From Bradyrhizobium sp. 149 (lineage in GTDB: Bacteria; Pseudomonadota; Alphaproteobacteria; Rhizobiales; Xanthobacteraceae), in assembly GCF_023073915.1 (NCBI RefSeq), contig NZ_JADPKK010000013.1, positions 124,001-188,000 of the forward strand: a stretch of DNA of 64,000 bases, given 5' to 3'. Numbering within the stretch: the first letter of the stretch is position 1; each line of letters starts with the position of its first letter. Below are positions 26,387 to 34,221 of the stretch, one piece after another. The position numbers and the translations under genes are program-made. Under the pieces are notes generated by a model, which saw only the letters and a program-made list of their open reading frames with translations, was not told the DNA's origin and did no database searches.

Positions 26387-26683
26387 ATGACCTTGGTGAC
26401 ACCGACCGTGGCAGATTACGAAGCAAGCGCCGACCTCGCGACGCTCCGCGTCCGCACCACGCAGGACGGCGAGCTCAGCCTTCCCGCCGAGCAGCTCCGC
26501 CTCTCCTGCAAATGTGCCCATTGCACCCGCGCCCGCTTCGACGGCCGCTTCCCCGAGCGGTTTCCGGGCATCGCGATCACCGAGATCGGCGATCTCGGCT
26601 ACGGGCTGAACATCTCGTTTTCGGATGGGCACAACCGGGGGATTTACCCGAAGCCGTATTTGTTGAGCTTGGCGGGGCGCTAG
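26387..26683 (+). CDS. DUF971 / gamma-butyrobetaine-hydroxylase-like N-terminal domain protein
   Basis: 98 residues consisting of a single DUF971 domain. Cys41, Cys43, Cys46 (CKCAHC) and His82 (SDGHNRGIYP) match the zinc-binding set of the gamma-butyrobetaine hydroxylase N-terminal domain. DUF971 also occurs beside or fused to Mrp/ApbC iron-sulfur carriers, so a role in iron-sulfur supply to the ferredoxin is plausible (inference). The ATG at 26387 follows a GGAG-type ribosome site; the frame is open 26 codons further but that part covers site C. Confidence 0.85.
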   Translation: MTLVTPTVADYEASADLATLRVRTTQDGELSLPAEQLRLSCKCAHCTRARFDGRFPERFPGIAITEIGDLGYGLNISFSDGHNRGIYPKPYLLSLAGR

Positions 26684-26706
26684 GCCAAAATCTCTCCGCC
26701 AACTCC

Positions 26707-26814
26707 GCTGTCATTCCCCGCGAACGCGGGGAATCCAGTACCCCGCGGCTTATCCGTATCCCATTGCTTTCTCTTGAATACTGGATCGCCCGGTCTTCGC
26801 CGGGCGATGACAGC
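26707..26814. repeat. 108-bp intergenic palindromic repeat (copy 2)
   Basis: Begins GCTGTCATTCCCCGCGAA and ends CGGGCGATGACAGC. Same length and orientation as 6507-6614, with conserved CCAGTA and TACTGGATC segments inside. It separates the DUF971 gene from the Crp-family gene. Confidence 0.75.
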
Positions 26815-26846
26815 TGAGTGACTGGCACGGACATTGCTCCTCTTTA

Positions 26847-26863
26847 GAACGATTTCAACGTTC
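26847..26863. promoter_or_regulatory. Inverted repeat GAACG-N7-CGTTC before the Crp-type gene
   Basis: Arms GAACG (26847-26851) and CGTTC (26859-26863) are exact, and the site ends 12 bases before the ATG at 26876, overlapping the ribosome-binding region. It may be an autoregulatory site, or a chance dyad. Confidence 0.3.
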
Positions 26864-26875
26864 CGGAGGCAGACG

Positions 26876-27649
26876 ATGTTACAGGCGGCCAATGTGGTTC
26901 GCGGGACTGTCCCCCCGGCAGTCCGGCCGGCCGGCGGCTCCTCGCTGCTGCTCACCGAGAACCAGCAATGGATCGGCGGACCGCCGCCCTTGATGGACAA
27001 GCTCAGCCAGCGCGAGCGCGAGCTGGTGCTGAAGCAGGGCCGCCGAAAAGTGCTCAACCGCGGCCAGACGCTGTTCAGCCAGGGTGGCAAGCATGACGGT
27101 ATCTGGTTGATCGAGAGCGGCCGTATCCGGGTGTTCTACACCTCCCCGCTCGGCCGCGAGATCACGCTGGCCTACTGGCATGTCGGCAATTTCGTCGGCG
27201 GGCCGGAAGTGTTCGAAGGCACAGCGCATCAATGGTCCGGCGTTGCATCCAGCAATTGCAGCGTGGTGCATCTGCCCGGAAAGGAGCTGCGATCCCTTGC
27301 CGTGGAGATCCCGAACCTTGCGATCGGGCTGATCGAAGGCCTGACCTTCAAGGGCAAGTGCTATTCGGCGCTGGCCCAGATGCTGGGAACGCGCTCGATC
27401 ACACAGCGCCTTGCGCATCTGCTGCTGCATCTCGTTGACCTCTATGGCGTCCATGACGCCGACGGCCGTGTGATCGCGGCCGCCTTCACCCATGCCGATA
27501 TCGCCCACATGGTCGGCGCCACCAGGCAATGGGTCACGATCAGCCTGAAGCGCATGCAGGAGAAGGGAATCGTGCTGACCAAGCGCTCGCAGATCGTGGT
27601 CTGCCGGCCCGATGTGCTGGAAGAGATGCGAGGGCAAGCATCCGACTAG
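26876..27649 (+). CDS. Crp/Fnr-family transcriptional regulator of the AprA-like cluster
   Basis: 257 residues. Cyclic-nucleotide-binding-type beta-roll at about 45-160, with GQTLFSQGGKHDGIWLIESGR; winged helix at about 190-250, with AAFTHADIAHMVGATRQWVTISLKRM as the recognition region. The N-terminal cysteine cluster of true Fnr is absent, so oxygen sensing through iron-sulfur is unlikely. The ATG at 26876 has a clear GGAGG. It lies in the middle of the cluster and is the natural candidate to bind sites A-D, although the core does not look like the usual TTGA-N6-TCAA box. Confidence 0.9.
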   Translation: MLQAANVVRGTVPPAVRPAGGSSLLLTENQQWIGGPPPLMDKLSQRERELVLKQGRRKVLNRGQTLFSQGGKHDGIWLIESGRIRVFYTSPLGREITLAYWHVGNFVGGPEVFEGTAHQWSGVASSNCSVVHLPGKELRSLAVEIPNLAIGLIEGLTFKGKCYSALAQMLGTRSITQRLAHLLLHLVDLYGVHDADGRVIAAAFTHADIAHMVGATRQWVTISLKRMQEKGIVLTKRSQIVVCRPDVLEEMRGQASD

Positions 27650-27718
27650 GGCCGGTGCCCATGCATGCGGCTTTATAGTGCAGGACTGCCCAAGGAGTAT
27701 GCAATCAACTTTTCCCGG

Positions 27719-27728
27719 CAACTAATCG
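27719..27728 (+). promoter_or_regulatory. Conserved site D (core CAACTAATCG) before the binding-protein operon
   Basis: CGGCAACTAATCGACTG on the plus strand, 87 bases upstream of the chosen ATG at 27815. Orientation relative to the gene equals that of sites A and B. Confidence 0.6.
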
Positions 27729-27814
27729 ACTGTGGTGCTCATTCCGGATTTGCCCTGCCCACGCCCTCACCCAATCATGGCAATCACAGCACATCCAACC
27801 GAATGAGGATGAGA

Positions 27815-29236
27815 ATGGTCCGCCATCTTCCCACGCTCTCGATCGCGATGTCGGTGACGTCGCTGGCGCTTCTCCTCGCGCAGCCGGCCGCGGCGGAAAC
27901 CGTCACGCTCGGGATCGGAACGCAGGACACCACCACAAACACGGTGACCGCCGGCGTCGTCATCCGTCAGCTCCATTTCCTCGAGAAATATCTGCCGAAG
28001 GAAGGCAAATACGCCAACATCAAGTTCGAGCTGGAGTGGCAGAATTTCACCTCCGGCCCGCCCGTCACCAACGCAATGGTGGCGAATAAGCTGCAAATCG
28101 GCATGATGGGCGACTATCCGCTGATCGTGAACGGCTTCACCTTCGACAGCAATCCGGAGAGCAAGAGCCGGCTGATCGGCATCGCCGCCTACAGCCTGTC
28201 AGGCTCCGGCAACGGCATCGTGGTTCACAAGGATTCGCCCTACTACGATCTCGCCGATCTCAATGGCAAGCTCGTCAGCGTGCCGTTCGGCTCGGCCGCG
28301 CACGGCATGGTGCTGAAGGCGATGCAGGACCGCGGCTACGCGCCGGATTTTTTCCAGCTCGTCAGCCAGAGCCCGGAGGTCGGCTCGACCAATCTCCAGG
28401 AGAAGAAGATCGACGCGCACGCCGATTTCGTCCCGTTCGCCGAGCTGCTGCCGTTCCGCGGTTTTGCACGAAAGATCTTTGACGGCGTCGAGACCAATCT
28501 GCCGACCTTCCACGGCATCGTCGTGCGCACTGATTTCGCCGAGAAATATCCCGAGGTCGTCGTCGCCTACTTCAAGGCGATTATCGCCGCCAATCAATGG
28601 CTGCGCGACGATCCCAAGCTCGCCGCCGAGAAGATCCAGGAATGGACCGGCATCAGCAAGGAGGTCGTCTACATCTTCCTCGGCCCCAGCGGCAACATGA
28701 CCACCGACCCGACGGTCAAGCCGGCGCTGATCGACGCCGCCACCGCCGACGTCAAGGTGCTGCAGAACCTCGGCCGCATGAAGGAGTTCGATCCCAAGAA
28801 ATGGGTCGACGACAGCTACATCCGCAAAGCCTATGCCGAGATGAATCTCGACTATGACACGCAGCTTGCGAGCACCAAAAACTACGAGATCGCCGGCGAA
28901 GATTCATTCTGCAAAAAGCCGATCGCCGATCCGCGCAAGGCCGGCGAGGTCTGGGTCGACGATTCAGGCATCGTGCCCTTCTCGTCAGCCAGCTGCACAC
29001 TCGGCGCCTATGCCGACTACAAGGCGAAGGGCAAGAAGATCAACGTGGCCTACGTCTTCGATACCACCCGCGGCATCAAGCTGTTCGCCGACCAAGCTTT
29101 CTTCGCGGTCGGCAATGGCGAGGTTGCCCCGTTCCTGCTGAAGAAGGACGCCGAAGCCTATGCCGCCAAGATCAGCGGCAAGGTGCTCGGCTTCGACGAC
29201 GCCGTGAAGGCGGCGGTCGGCGGAGGCAAGACGTGA
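27815..29236 (+). CDS. SsuA/TauA-type ABC substrate-binding protein with C-terminal NosL-like domain
   Basis: 473 residues from ATG 27815; two in-frame ATGs lie within 12 bases upstream. Signal peptide MVRHLPTLSIAMSVTSLALL ends near AAA at residue 27. Residues about 30-345 form the NMT1/SsuA-like binding fold (VTNAMVANKLQIGMMGDYPLI; LVSVPFGSAAHGMVLKAM; HADFVPFAELLPFRG). From about residue 365 a second region begins with FCKKPIADP, contains another Cys, and from 410 (NVAYVFDTTRG, LLKKDAEAYAAKISGKVLGFDD) reads like NosL, the copper protein of nitrous-oxide reductase maturation. The NosL PMG methionine is replaced by APF. It starts a three-gene importer operon. Ligand unknown. Confidence 0.85.
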   Translation: MVRHLPTLSIAMSVTSLALLLAQPAAAETVTLGIGTQDTTTNTVTAGVVIRQLHFLEKYLPKEGKYANIKFELEWQNFTSGPPVTNAMVANKLQIGMMGDYPLIVNGFTFDSNPESKSRLIGIAAYSLSGSGNGIVVHKDSPYYDLADLNGKLVSVPFGSAAHGMVLKAMQDRGYAPDFFQLVSQSPEVGSTNLQEKKIDAHADFVPFAELLPFRGFARKIFDGVETNLPTFHGIVVRTDFAEKYPEVVVAYFKAIIAANQWLRDDPKLAAEKIQEWTGISKEVVYIFLGPSGNMTTDPTVKPALIDAATADVKVLQNLGRMKEFDPKKWVDDSYIRKAYAEMNLDYDTQLASTKNYEIAGEDSFCKKPIADPRKAGEVWVDDSGIVPFSSASCTLGAYADYKAKGKKINVAYVFDTTRGIKLFADQAFFAVGNGEVAPFLLKKDAEAYAAKISGKVLGFDDAVKAAVGGGKT

Positions 29237-30141
29237 GCAGTCCCGCCCTCCTCAGACATTCCGAGGACAGCATGCCGGCAGCAGATGCCATCGGCGAGGC
29301 GGGCCCCGTTCCCGCCACTCCGCCCGCGACGTCGCCCGCCTTTGGCACGCTGGCACTGCGCTGGTACCGGCTCAACCGCGGCGGGCTCCGTGCGACCGCG
29401 ATCGGCATCATCTCGCTGATCGTCTTCCTGCTGGCCTGGCACCTGCTGACGACCTATCGCGTCGTGTTCTTCGTGCGCTTCACCAACGTGCCTTCGCCGC
29501 TCGCGGTCTATGCGAGCTTCACCAAGGCGATCCATGATCCGAAATTCCTGCTGCATGTCCTGTTGAGCTGCCGGCGCATCTTCTTCGGCTTCTCGCTCGC
29601 GGCGATCGTCGCCGTGCCGCTCGGCCTGATCATGGGCCGTTTCAAGCTTGTCCATGAGATCATCTTTCCGGTAGCGGAGGTGCTGCGGCCAATCCCGGCG
29701 ATCGCCTGGGTACCTATGGCGATCATGCTGTGGCCGACCAACGAGCAGAGCATCGTCTACATCACGTTCCTCGGCTCGTTCTTCCCGATCCTGGTCAACA
29801 CGCTGCACGGCATGTCGCTGGTCGATCCCGTGCTGGTGCGCGCCGCGCAATGTCTCGGCGCCCGCGAGCGCTCGATCTTTCGCGATGTGTATTTCCCGGC
29901 CTCGCTCCCGCACATCTTCACCGGCCTCACCGTCGGCATGGGCGTGGCATGGGTATCCCTGATCGCCGCCGAGATGATCTCTGGGCAATACGGCATCGGC
30001 TATTTCACCTGGGAGGCTTATTCGCTGGTCCAGTATGCCGACATCGCGCTCGGCATGATCGCCATCGGCGTACTCGGTCTCGGATCAAGCATGTTGATCC
30101 GGGGAGCCGGACAATTGGTGATGCCGTGGAGGCTGAAATGA
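29233..30141 (+). CDS. ABC transporter permease (SsuC/TauC type)
   Basis: 302-residue permease of the nitrate/sulfonate/taurine family. A proline/alanine-rich cytoplasmic N-terminus of about 50 residues precedes the first membrane segment (IGIISLIVFLLAWHLL). The EAA loop is seen as RAAQCLGARERSIFRDVYFPASLPHI near residue 205. The GTG start overlaps the binding-protein stop by four bases. Confidence 0.92.
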   Translation: MSSPALLRHSEDSMPAADAIGEAGPVPATPPATSPAFGTLALRWYRLNRGGLRATAIGIISLIVFLLAWHLLTTYRVVFFVRFTNVPSPLAVYASFTKAIHDPKFLLHVLLSCRRIFFGFSLAAIVAVPLGLIMGRFKLVHEIIFPVAEVLRPIPAIAWVPMAIMLWPTNEQSIVYITFLGSFFPILVNTLHGMSLVDPVLVRAAQCLGARERSIFRDVYFPASLPHIFTGLTVGMGVAWVSLIAAEMISGQYGIGYFTWEAYSLVQYADIALGMIAIGVLGLGSSMLIRGAGQLVMPWRLK

Positions 30142-31010
30142 GCGAGATCGTTGCCAAAGCACCGCAGGGCCATATCGAGGTCAGGAATTTCTCCCTCAGC
30201 TACGACAGCATCGAAGGACCGGTACAGGCCGTCACCGAGACGCAGATCCATGTGAAGCCCGGCGAGTTCGTCTCGATCGTCGGGCCCTCCGGCTGTGGAA
30301 AGTCGACGCTGCTCAACGCGGTCGCGGGCTTCCTCAAGCCGACCACGGGCATCGTCACCGTCGACGGTGAGAAGGTGAACGGCCCCAGCGCCGAGCGCGG
30401 CATGGTGTTTCAGCAATATTCGCTGTTTCCCTGGAAGACGGTGCGGGAGAACGTCGAGTTCGGCTTGAAGATGCGCGGCATGCCGCGCTCACAGCGCGAG
30501 CGCGCCGCGCGCACGCTGCTGGGGCTGGCGGGCCTCGAAGCCTTCGAAAAACATTACCCCGAGAAACTCTCGGGTGGCATGAAGCAGCGCGTGGGCATCG
30601 TCCGCGCGCTCGCGACGGGACCAAAGGTGCTGCTCTTGGACGAGCCCTTCGGCGCGCTCGATGCGCAGACCCGCGTCATCATGCAGCAGATCCTCACTAA
30701 CATGTGGCAGCGGCTGAAGATCTCGGTCCTGTTCGTCACCCACGACATTGACGAGGCGATCTTCCTGTCCGACCGCGTCTACTGCATGACCGCCCGCCCC
30801 GGCTCGATCAAGGCGGAGATTCCGATCCCGCTGGAGCGGCCGCGGCAGCAGTCGATGATGATGTCGTCGGAGTTTTTGGCGCTGCGCCGCGGACTGATGT
30901 CGCTGATCCGCGAGGAGAGCATCAAGGCGATGGGCGGCGAGATCACCGATCTTGGCATGCAGGGGCTGAACATCCAACTGCACGGCGCTTCGCTCGCGGA
31001 TGTGATTTAG
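30138..31010 (+). CDS. ABC transporter ATP-binding protein (SsuB/TauB type)
   Basis: 290 residues. Walker A GPSGCGKST near 52, signature LSGGMKQRVGIVRALA near 147, Walker B VLLLDEPFGALDAQT near 167, H-loop LFVTHDIDEA. The C-terminus carries an extra 40 residues beyond the ATPase core. The start ATG at 30138 overlaps the permease stop. It powers the importer with the unusual NosL-tailed binding protein. Confidence 0.93.
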   Translation: MSEIVAKAPQGHIEVRNFSLSYDSIEGPVQAVTETQIHVKPGEFVSIVGPSGCGKSTLLNAVAGFLKPTTGIVTVDGEKVNGPSAERGMVFQQYSLFPWKTVRENVEFGLKMRGMPRSQRERAARTLLGLAGLEAFEKHYPEKLSGGMKQRVGIVRALATGPKVLLLDEPFGALDAQTRVIMQQILTNMWQRLKISVLFVTHDIDEAIFLSDRVYCMTARPGSIKAEIPIPLERPRQQSMMMSSEFLALRRGLMSLIREESIKAMGGEITDLGMQGLNIQLHGASLADVI

Positions 31011-31036
31011 AAGCGCAAGCGCTCTCGCACTTCTTC

Positions 31037-31187
31037 CCTTCTCCCCTTGTGGGAGAAGGTGGCGCGAAGCGCCGGATGAGGGGTTCTCTCCGCACATTCA
31101 CTGCAATAGGTTCATTCGCGGAGAGAACCCCTCACCCGGCTTCGCTTTCGCGAAGCCACCCTCTCCCACAAGGGGCGAGGGTGCACC
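31037..31187. repeat. Composite palindromic repeat (inverted partner of 41734-41879)
   Basis: Starts CCTTCTCCCCTTGTGGGAGA, ends in GCGAGGGTGCACC. The last 38 bases (31150-31187) occur exactly as reverse complement at 41734-41771, and the first half also matches the other copy in reverse with few changes. It lies between the convergent ATPase and YeiH-type genes and may act as terminator for both. Confidence 0.85.
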
Positions 31188-31202
31188 GCCATCGCGGCGA
31201 GA

Positions 31203-32261
31203 CTACTTGAACCAGTGCACCAGCGCGATGCTGATCCCGAGCAGCAGCATCAGCGACAACGTCACGGCCGCGGTCACCCGCCCGCCGACATTGGCCAGCA
31301 CGCGCACATCGACACCGAGGCCGAGGGCCGCCATCGACACCACCGTAAGAAAGCTGGTGATCTTCGTCACTGGGCCGACCACCGTGCCCGGCACGATCTC
31401 CAGCGAGCGCAATGTCGCCAGCGCAAGGAAGCCGAGGATGAACCACGGGACCAGGCGGAAGAAGCCGACATTGGTCTTCTTGGCGTCGCTCTGCCAGCGC
31501 GAGGCCGTCAGCGAGAGGCCGACGACGACCGGCCCGAGCATCAGCACGCGCATCAGTTTCACCAGCGTGCCGATCTGTGTCGAGACGAGCCCCGCTGGGA
31601 CCGTCGCGGCGAGCACCTGCGGTACGGCATAGACGGTCAGGCCTGCGAGGATGCCGTATTGCGTGGCCGATAGCTGCAGCAGCGGGATCAGCAGCGGCAG
31701 GCCCAGCACCATCATGACACCGAGGATCGCGGTGAAGGAGATCGAGGATGCGATCTCGTCATTGTTGGCGCCGATGATCGGCGCCACGGCAGCAATCGCC
31801 GAATTGCCGCAGATCGAGTTGCCGCAGGCAATCAGGATCGACAGCCGCGTCGAGAGGCCGAGCAGGCGGCTGATGCCGAAGGAGACGCAGAGCGCGACCA
31901 CGACGACCGCTGCGATCGAAGCCAACAGCGCGACGCCGGACGCGGCGATAGCGGCAAAGCTGATCGAGGCCCCCAGCAGCATGACGGCGACTTCGAGCAG
32001 CTGCTTGGCGCTGAAGGCGATGCCCGACTGCCAGCGCGGCGCGGGCTTCCAGAAGCTGCGCAGGGCCATGCCGAGCAGGATCGCCATCACCAGCGCCTCG
32101 ACATAGGGGTGCTCGAACAGACCGAGCTCCCCTCGCTCGAGCAGGGCCGAGACGCCGGCCACGGCGATGCAGAGGAGGATGCCGGGAATCAGCGCGACGA
32201 TACGGCCCGTGGCCGTGGTCGGCTTGGCGTCGGCCGGGCTGGATGCTTGATTCTGCGACAC
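31203..32261 (-). CDS. YeiH-family membrane transporter (putative sulfate/sulfite exporter)
   Basis: 352 residues with about ten membrane segments. The family signature CGNSICGNSAIAAVAPIIGA lies near residue 147. The family (PF03601) is annotated as putative sulfate exporter and in several bacteria is tied to sulfite stress or sulfonate use. Its presence next to the AprA-like cluster supports a sulfur theme, though it is convergent with the importer operon and has none of sites A-D in front of it. Confidence 0.88.
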   Translation of the reverse strand: MSQNQASSPADAKPTTATGRIVALIPGILLCIAVAGVSALLERGELGLFEHPYVEALVMAILLGMALRSFWKPAPRWQSGIAFSAKQLLEVAVMLLGASISFAAIAASGVALLASIAAVVVVALCVSFGISRLLGLSTRLSILIACGNSICGNSAIAAVAPIIGANNDEIASSISFTAILGVMMVLGLPLLIPLLQLSATQYGILAGLTVYAVPQVLAATVPAGLVSTQIGTLVKLMRVLMLGPVVVGLSLTASRWQSDAKKTNVGFFRLVPWFILGFLALATLRSLEIVPGTVVGPVTKITSFLTVVSMAALGLGVDVRVLANVGGRVTAAVTLSLMLLLGISIALVHWFK

Positions 32262-32370
32262 AAATCTCTCCCAGAGGAGAAGGATTTATACGCAGCGCCA
32301 TCCGATTGGGGAATAAGTTTTCGACATATCAGGGCCGAGGGAAGTTCTATCCTCAGGCCGAGGATCGAGC

Positions 32371-32589
32371 CTAGAAGATCAGGCTCTTGGCCAGCGAGGC
32401 GACGCGGCTGAAACCGTCGTAGACGCCCGGCTCGAAGAAGGCCGCACGCGCGAGCACGATGCCGGCAACCAGCGACCAGAACAGACCGGTGCCGACCCGC
32501 AGCAGCAGCTTTGACCCGCGCGAACGCGGCTGGGTGTCCGTTGCGGACACCAATCGCTCGCCGAAAGGCTCAAACCCGGTGCGTTCCAT
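32371..32589 (-). CDS. Small membrane protein, unknown function
   Basis: 72 residues starting MERTGFEPFGERLV, with one hydrophobic segment (VGTGLFWSLVAGIVLARAAFF) near residues 32-52. The frame extends further upstream but that part is a shadow of other sequence. I do not recognise a family. It stands alone between the YeiH-type gene and the Liv importer, on the same strand as both, with 108 and 164 bases of spacing. Moderate confidence that it is translated. Confidence 0.5.
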   Translation of the reverse strand: MERTGFEPFGERLVSATDTQPRSRGSKLLLRVGTGLFWSLVAGIVLARAAFFEPGVYDGFSRVASLAKSLIF

Positions 32590-32753
32590 AGCAGTCAATC
32601 CATCAATTTCTGCCAGAAATGTCGTCGTTTCGGCCTCAAACAGCAATGGAAGCGATTGGCTTTTTTGCCAGCCGGAGGGGAAACTCCTTCCGCCGGAGAG
32701 ACCCGGGGCAATAGTTTTCTTCTTCCGGCCTATTGGGGCACCGGCACCCCGGC

Positions 32754-33467
32754 TTACAGCGCCAGATAGCGGCGGCGGATGGCGTCGTTGGCCTTCAGCT
32801 CGTCGATTCCGGCGGCATAGACGATCTGGCCCTTGTCGATGACGGTGGCATGGCTCGCCAGCCCCAGGCAGAAATGCATGTTCTGCTCGGCGATAAGCAC
32901 GGTCGAGCCGAGCTGACGGAGTTGCCGCAACAACTCGCCGATCCGCTGCACGATGATCGGCGCGAGGCCCTCGCTCGGCTCGTCGAGCAGCAGCAGCGCC
33001 GGATTGCCCATCAGCGTGCGCGCGATCGCGAGCATCTGCTGCTCGCCGCCCGACAGGCGCCCGGCGATGCGGTGGCGCAGCGGCTCCAGCAGCGGGAAGA
33101 CGTCGTAGATGCGCTTGATCGGCCATTCGTCCTGGCCCTCCGGTCCGCGCTTCCTGCCGATGACGAGGTTGTCCTCGACCGTGTGCTCCGGAAAGATTTG
33201 GCGGTCCTCCGGCACGAAGCCGAGGCCGGCGCGCGCGATATGGTGCGGCTTCCGGCCGGAGATCACCGCGCCGCGCAGGCTGACCTTGCCCCGTCGCGGC
33301 GGCGCCAGACCCATGATCGCTTTCATGGTCGTCGATTTGCCCGCGCCGTTGCGGCCGAGCAGCGCCATTGTCTCGCCCTGCCGCACCGTCAGGGCGACGC
33401 CGAACAGGATCTGGCTGGTGCCATAATAGACGTCGAGATCGGCGACTTCGATGATTGCGGCGCTCAT
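32754..33467 (-). CDS. livF: Branched-chain-type ABC transporter ATP-binding protein LivF
   Basis: 237 residues, normal for LivF. Walker A LGRNGAGKST near 37, LSGGEQQMLAIARTLM near 138, and LLLLDEPSEGLAP. It overlaps livG by four bases. Last gene of a five-gene importer of the hydrophobic-amino-acid type, a family that in Bradyrhizobium often carries aromatic or other acids rather than amino acids. Confidence 0.93.
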   Translation of the reverse strand: MSAAIIEVADLDVYYGTSQILFGVALTVRQGETMALLGRNGAGKSTTMKAIMGLAPPRRGKVSLRGAVISGRKPHHIARAGLGFVPEDRQIFPEHTVEDNLVIGRKRGPEGQDEWPIKRIYDVFPLLEPLRHRIAGRLSGGEQQMLAIARTLMGNPALLLLDEPSEGLAPIIVQRIGELLRQLRQLGSTVLIAEQNMHFCLGLASHATVIDKGQIVYAAGIDELKANDAIRRRYLAL

Positions 33468-34219
33468 GCTGCGGCTCCCGCATGTTCGGTGCCGAGGTAC
33501 GCCTCGATCACGGCGCTGTTGTTGCGGATCTCGTCGGGCGTTCCCGTTGCGAGGATGCGGCCGTAGCAGAGCACCACGATCTTCGGTGCGATCTTGAACA
33601 CGATGTCCATGTCGTGCTCGATGAAGATCACGGTGATCTTTTGCGTCTCCCAGAGCTCGCGGACCCTATCGATCATGCGCCAGCGCTCCTCCGGGCCCAT
33701 GCCTGCGGTGGGCTCGTCCAGCAGCAGCACTTTTGGTTCGAGCACCAGCGCCAGCGCGATGTCGAGCAGCTTCTGGTCGCCATGCGACAGGGTCGCGGCG
33801 GTGCGATTGCGTTTGCCGGCGAGGCCCAGCAGCTCCATCACATGCTCGGCGCGATCGCGGGTCTCCGGCAACGGAAAACGCTTGTGCAGCACCGCGGACG
33901 ATAGCTGGTCGGCGCTGACGGCGGCGAGCATGGTCTCCTGCACCGTCAGCGATTTGAAGATGCTGGCGACCTGAAACGCGCGGCCGATGCCGTGGCGGAC
34001 GATCTCCGGCGGCGAACGGCCGGCGAGATCGACGCCGCCGAGCAGCACCTCTCCGGAATCCGGCTTCAGCGCCCCAGTGATCAGGTTGAAGAAGGTGCTC
34101 TTGCCCGCGCCGTTCGGGCCGATCACGGCGGTGAGCGAGCCGTCGAGGAAGTCGAGCGAGACGTCGTTGGTCGCCTTCACGCCGCCAAAGGATTTTGCGA
34201 GGTTGCGGATCTCGAGCAT
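33464..34219 (-). CDS. livG: Branched-chain-type ABC transporter ATP-binding protein LivG
   Basis: 251 residues from ATG 34219 (MLEIRNLAKSFGGVKATNDV). Walker A GPNGAGKST near 35, LSHGDQKLLDIALAL and VLLLDEPTAGMGPEE, the LivG pattern. The start follows the livM stop by two bases. Confidence 0.93.
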   Translation of the reverse strand: MLEIRNLAKSFGGVKATNDVSLDFLDGSLTAVIGPNGAGKSTFFNLITGALKPDSGEVLLGGVDLAGRSPPEIVRHGIGRAFQVASIFKSLTVQETMLAAVSADQLSSAVLHKRFPLPETRDRAEHVMELLGLAGKRNRTAATLSHGDQKLLDIALALVLEPKVLLLDEPTAGMGPEERWRMIDRVRELWETQKITVIFIEHDMDIVFKIAPKIVVLCYGRILATGTPDEIRNNSAVIEAYLGTEHAGAAA

Positions 34220-34221
34220 GG

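Noticed and set aside
29730..30137. N-terminal extension of the SsuB/TauB-type ATPase frame
   Set aside because: It overlaps the permease gene fully and is arginine-rich; the ATG at 30138 with TGA overlap is the natural start.
32371..33483. Single 370-codon minus frame covering livF and the small membrane protein
   Set aside because: Most of it is an out-of-frame reading of livF; only the last 72 codons look like a protein.
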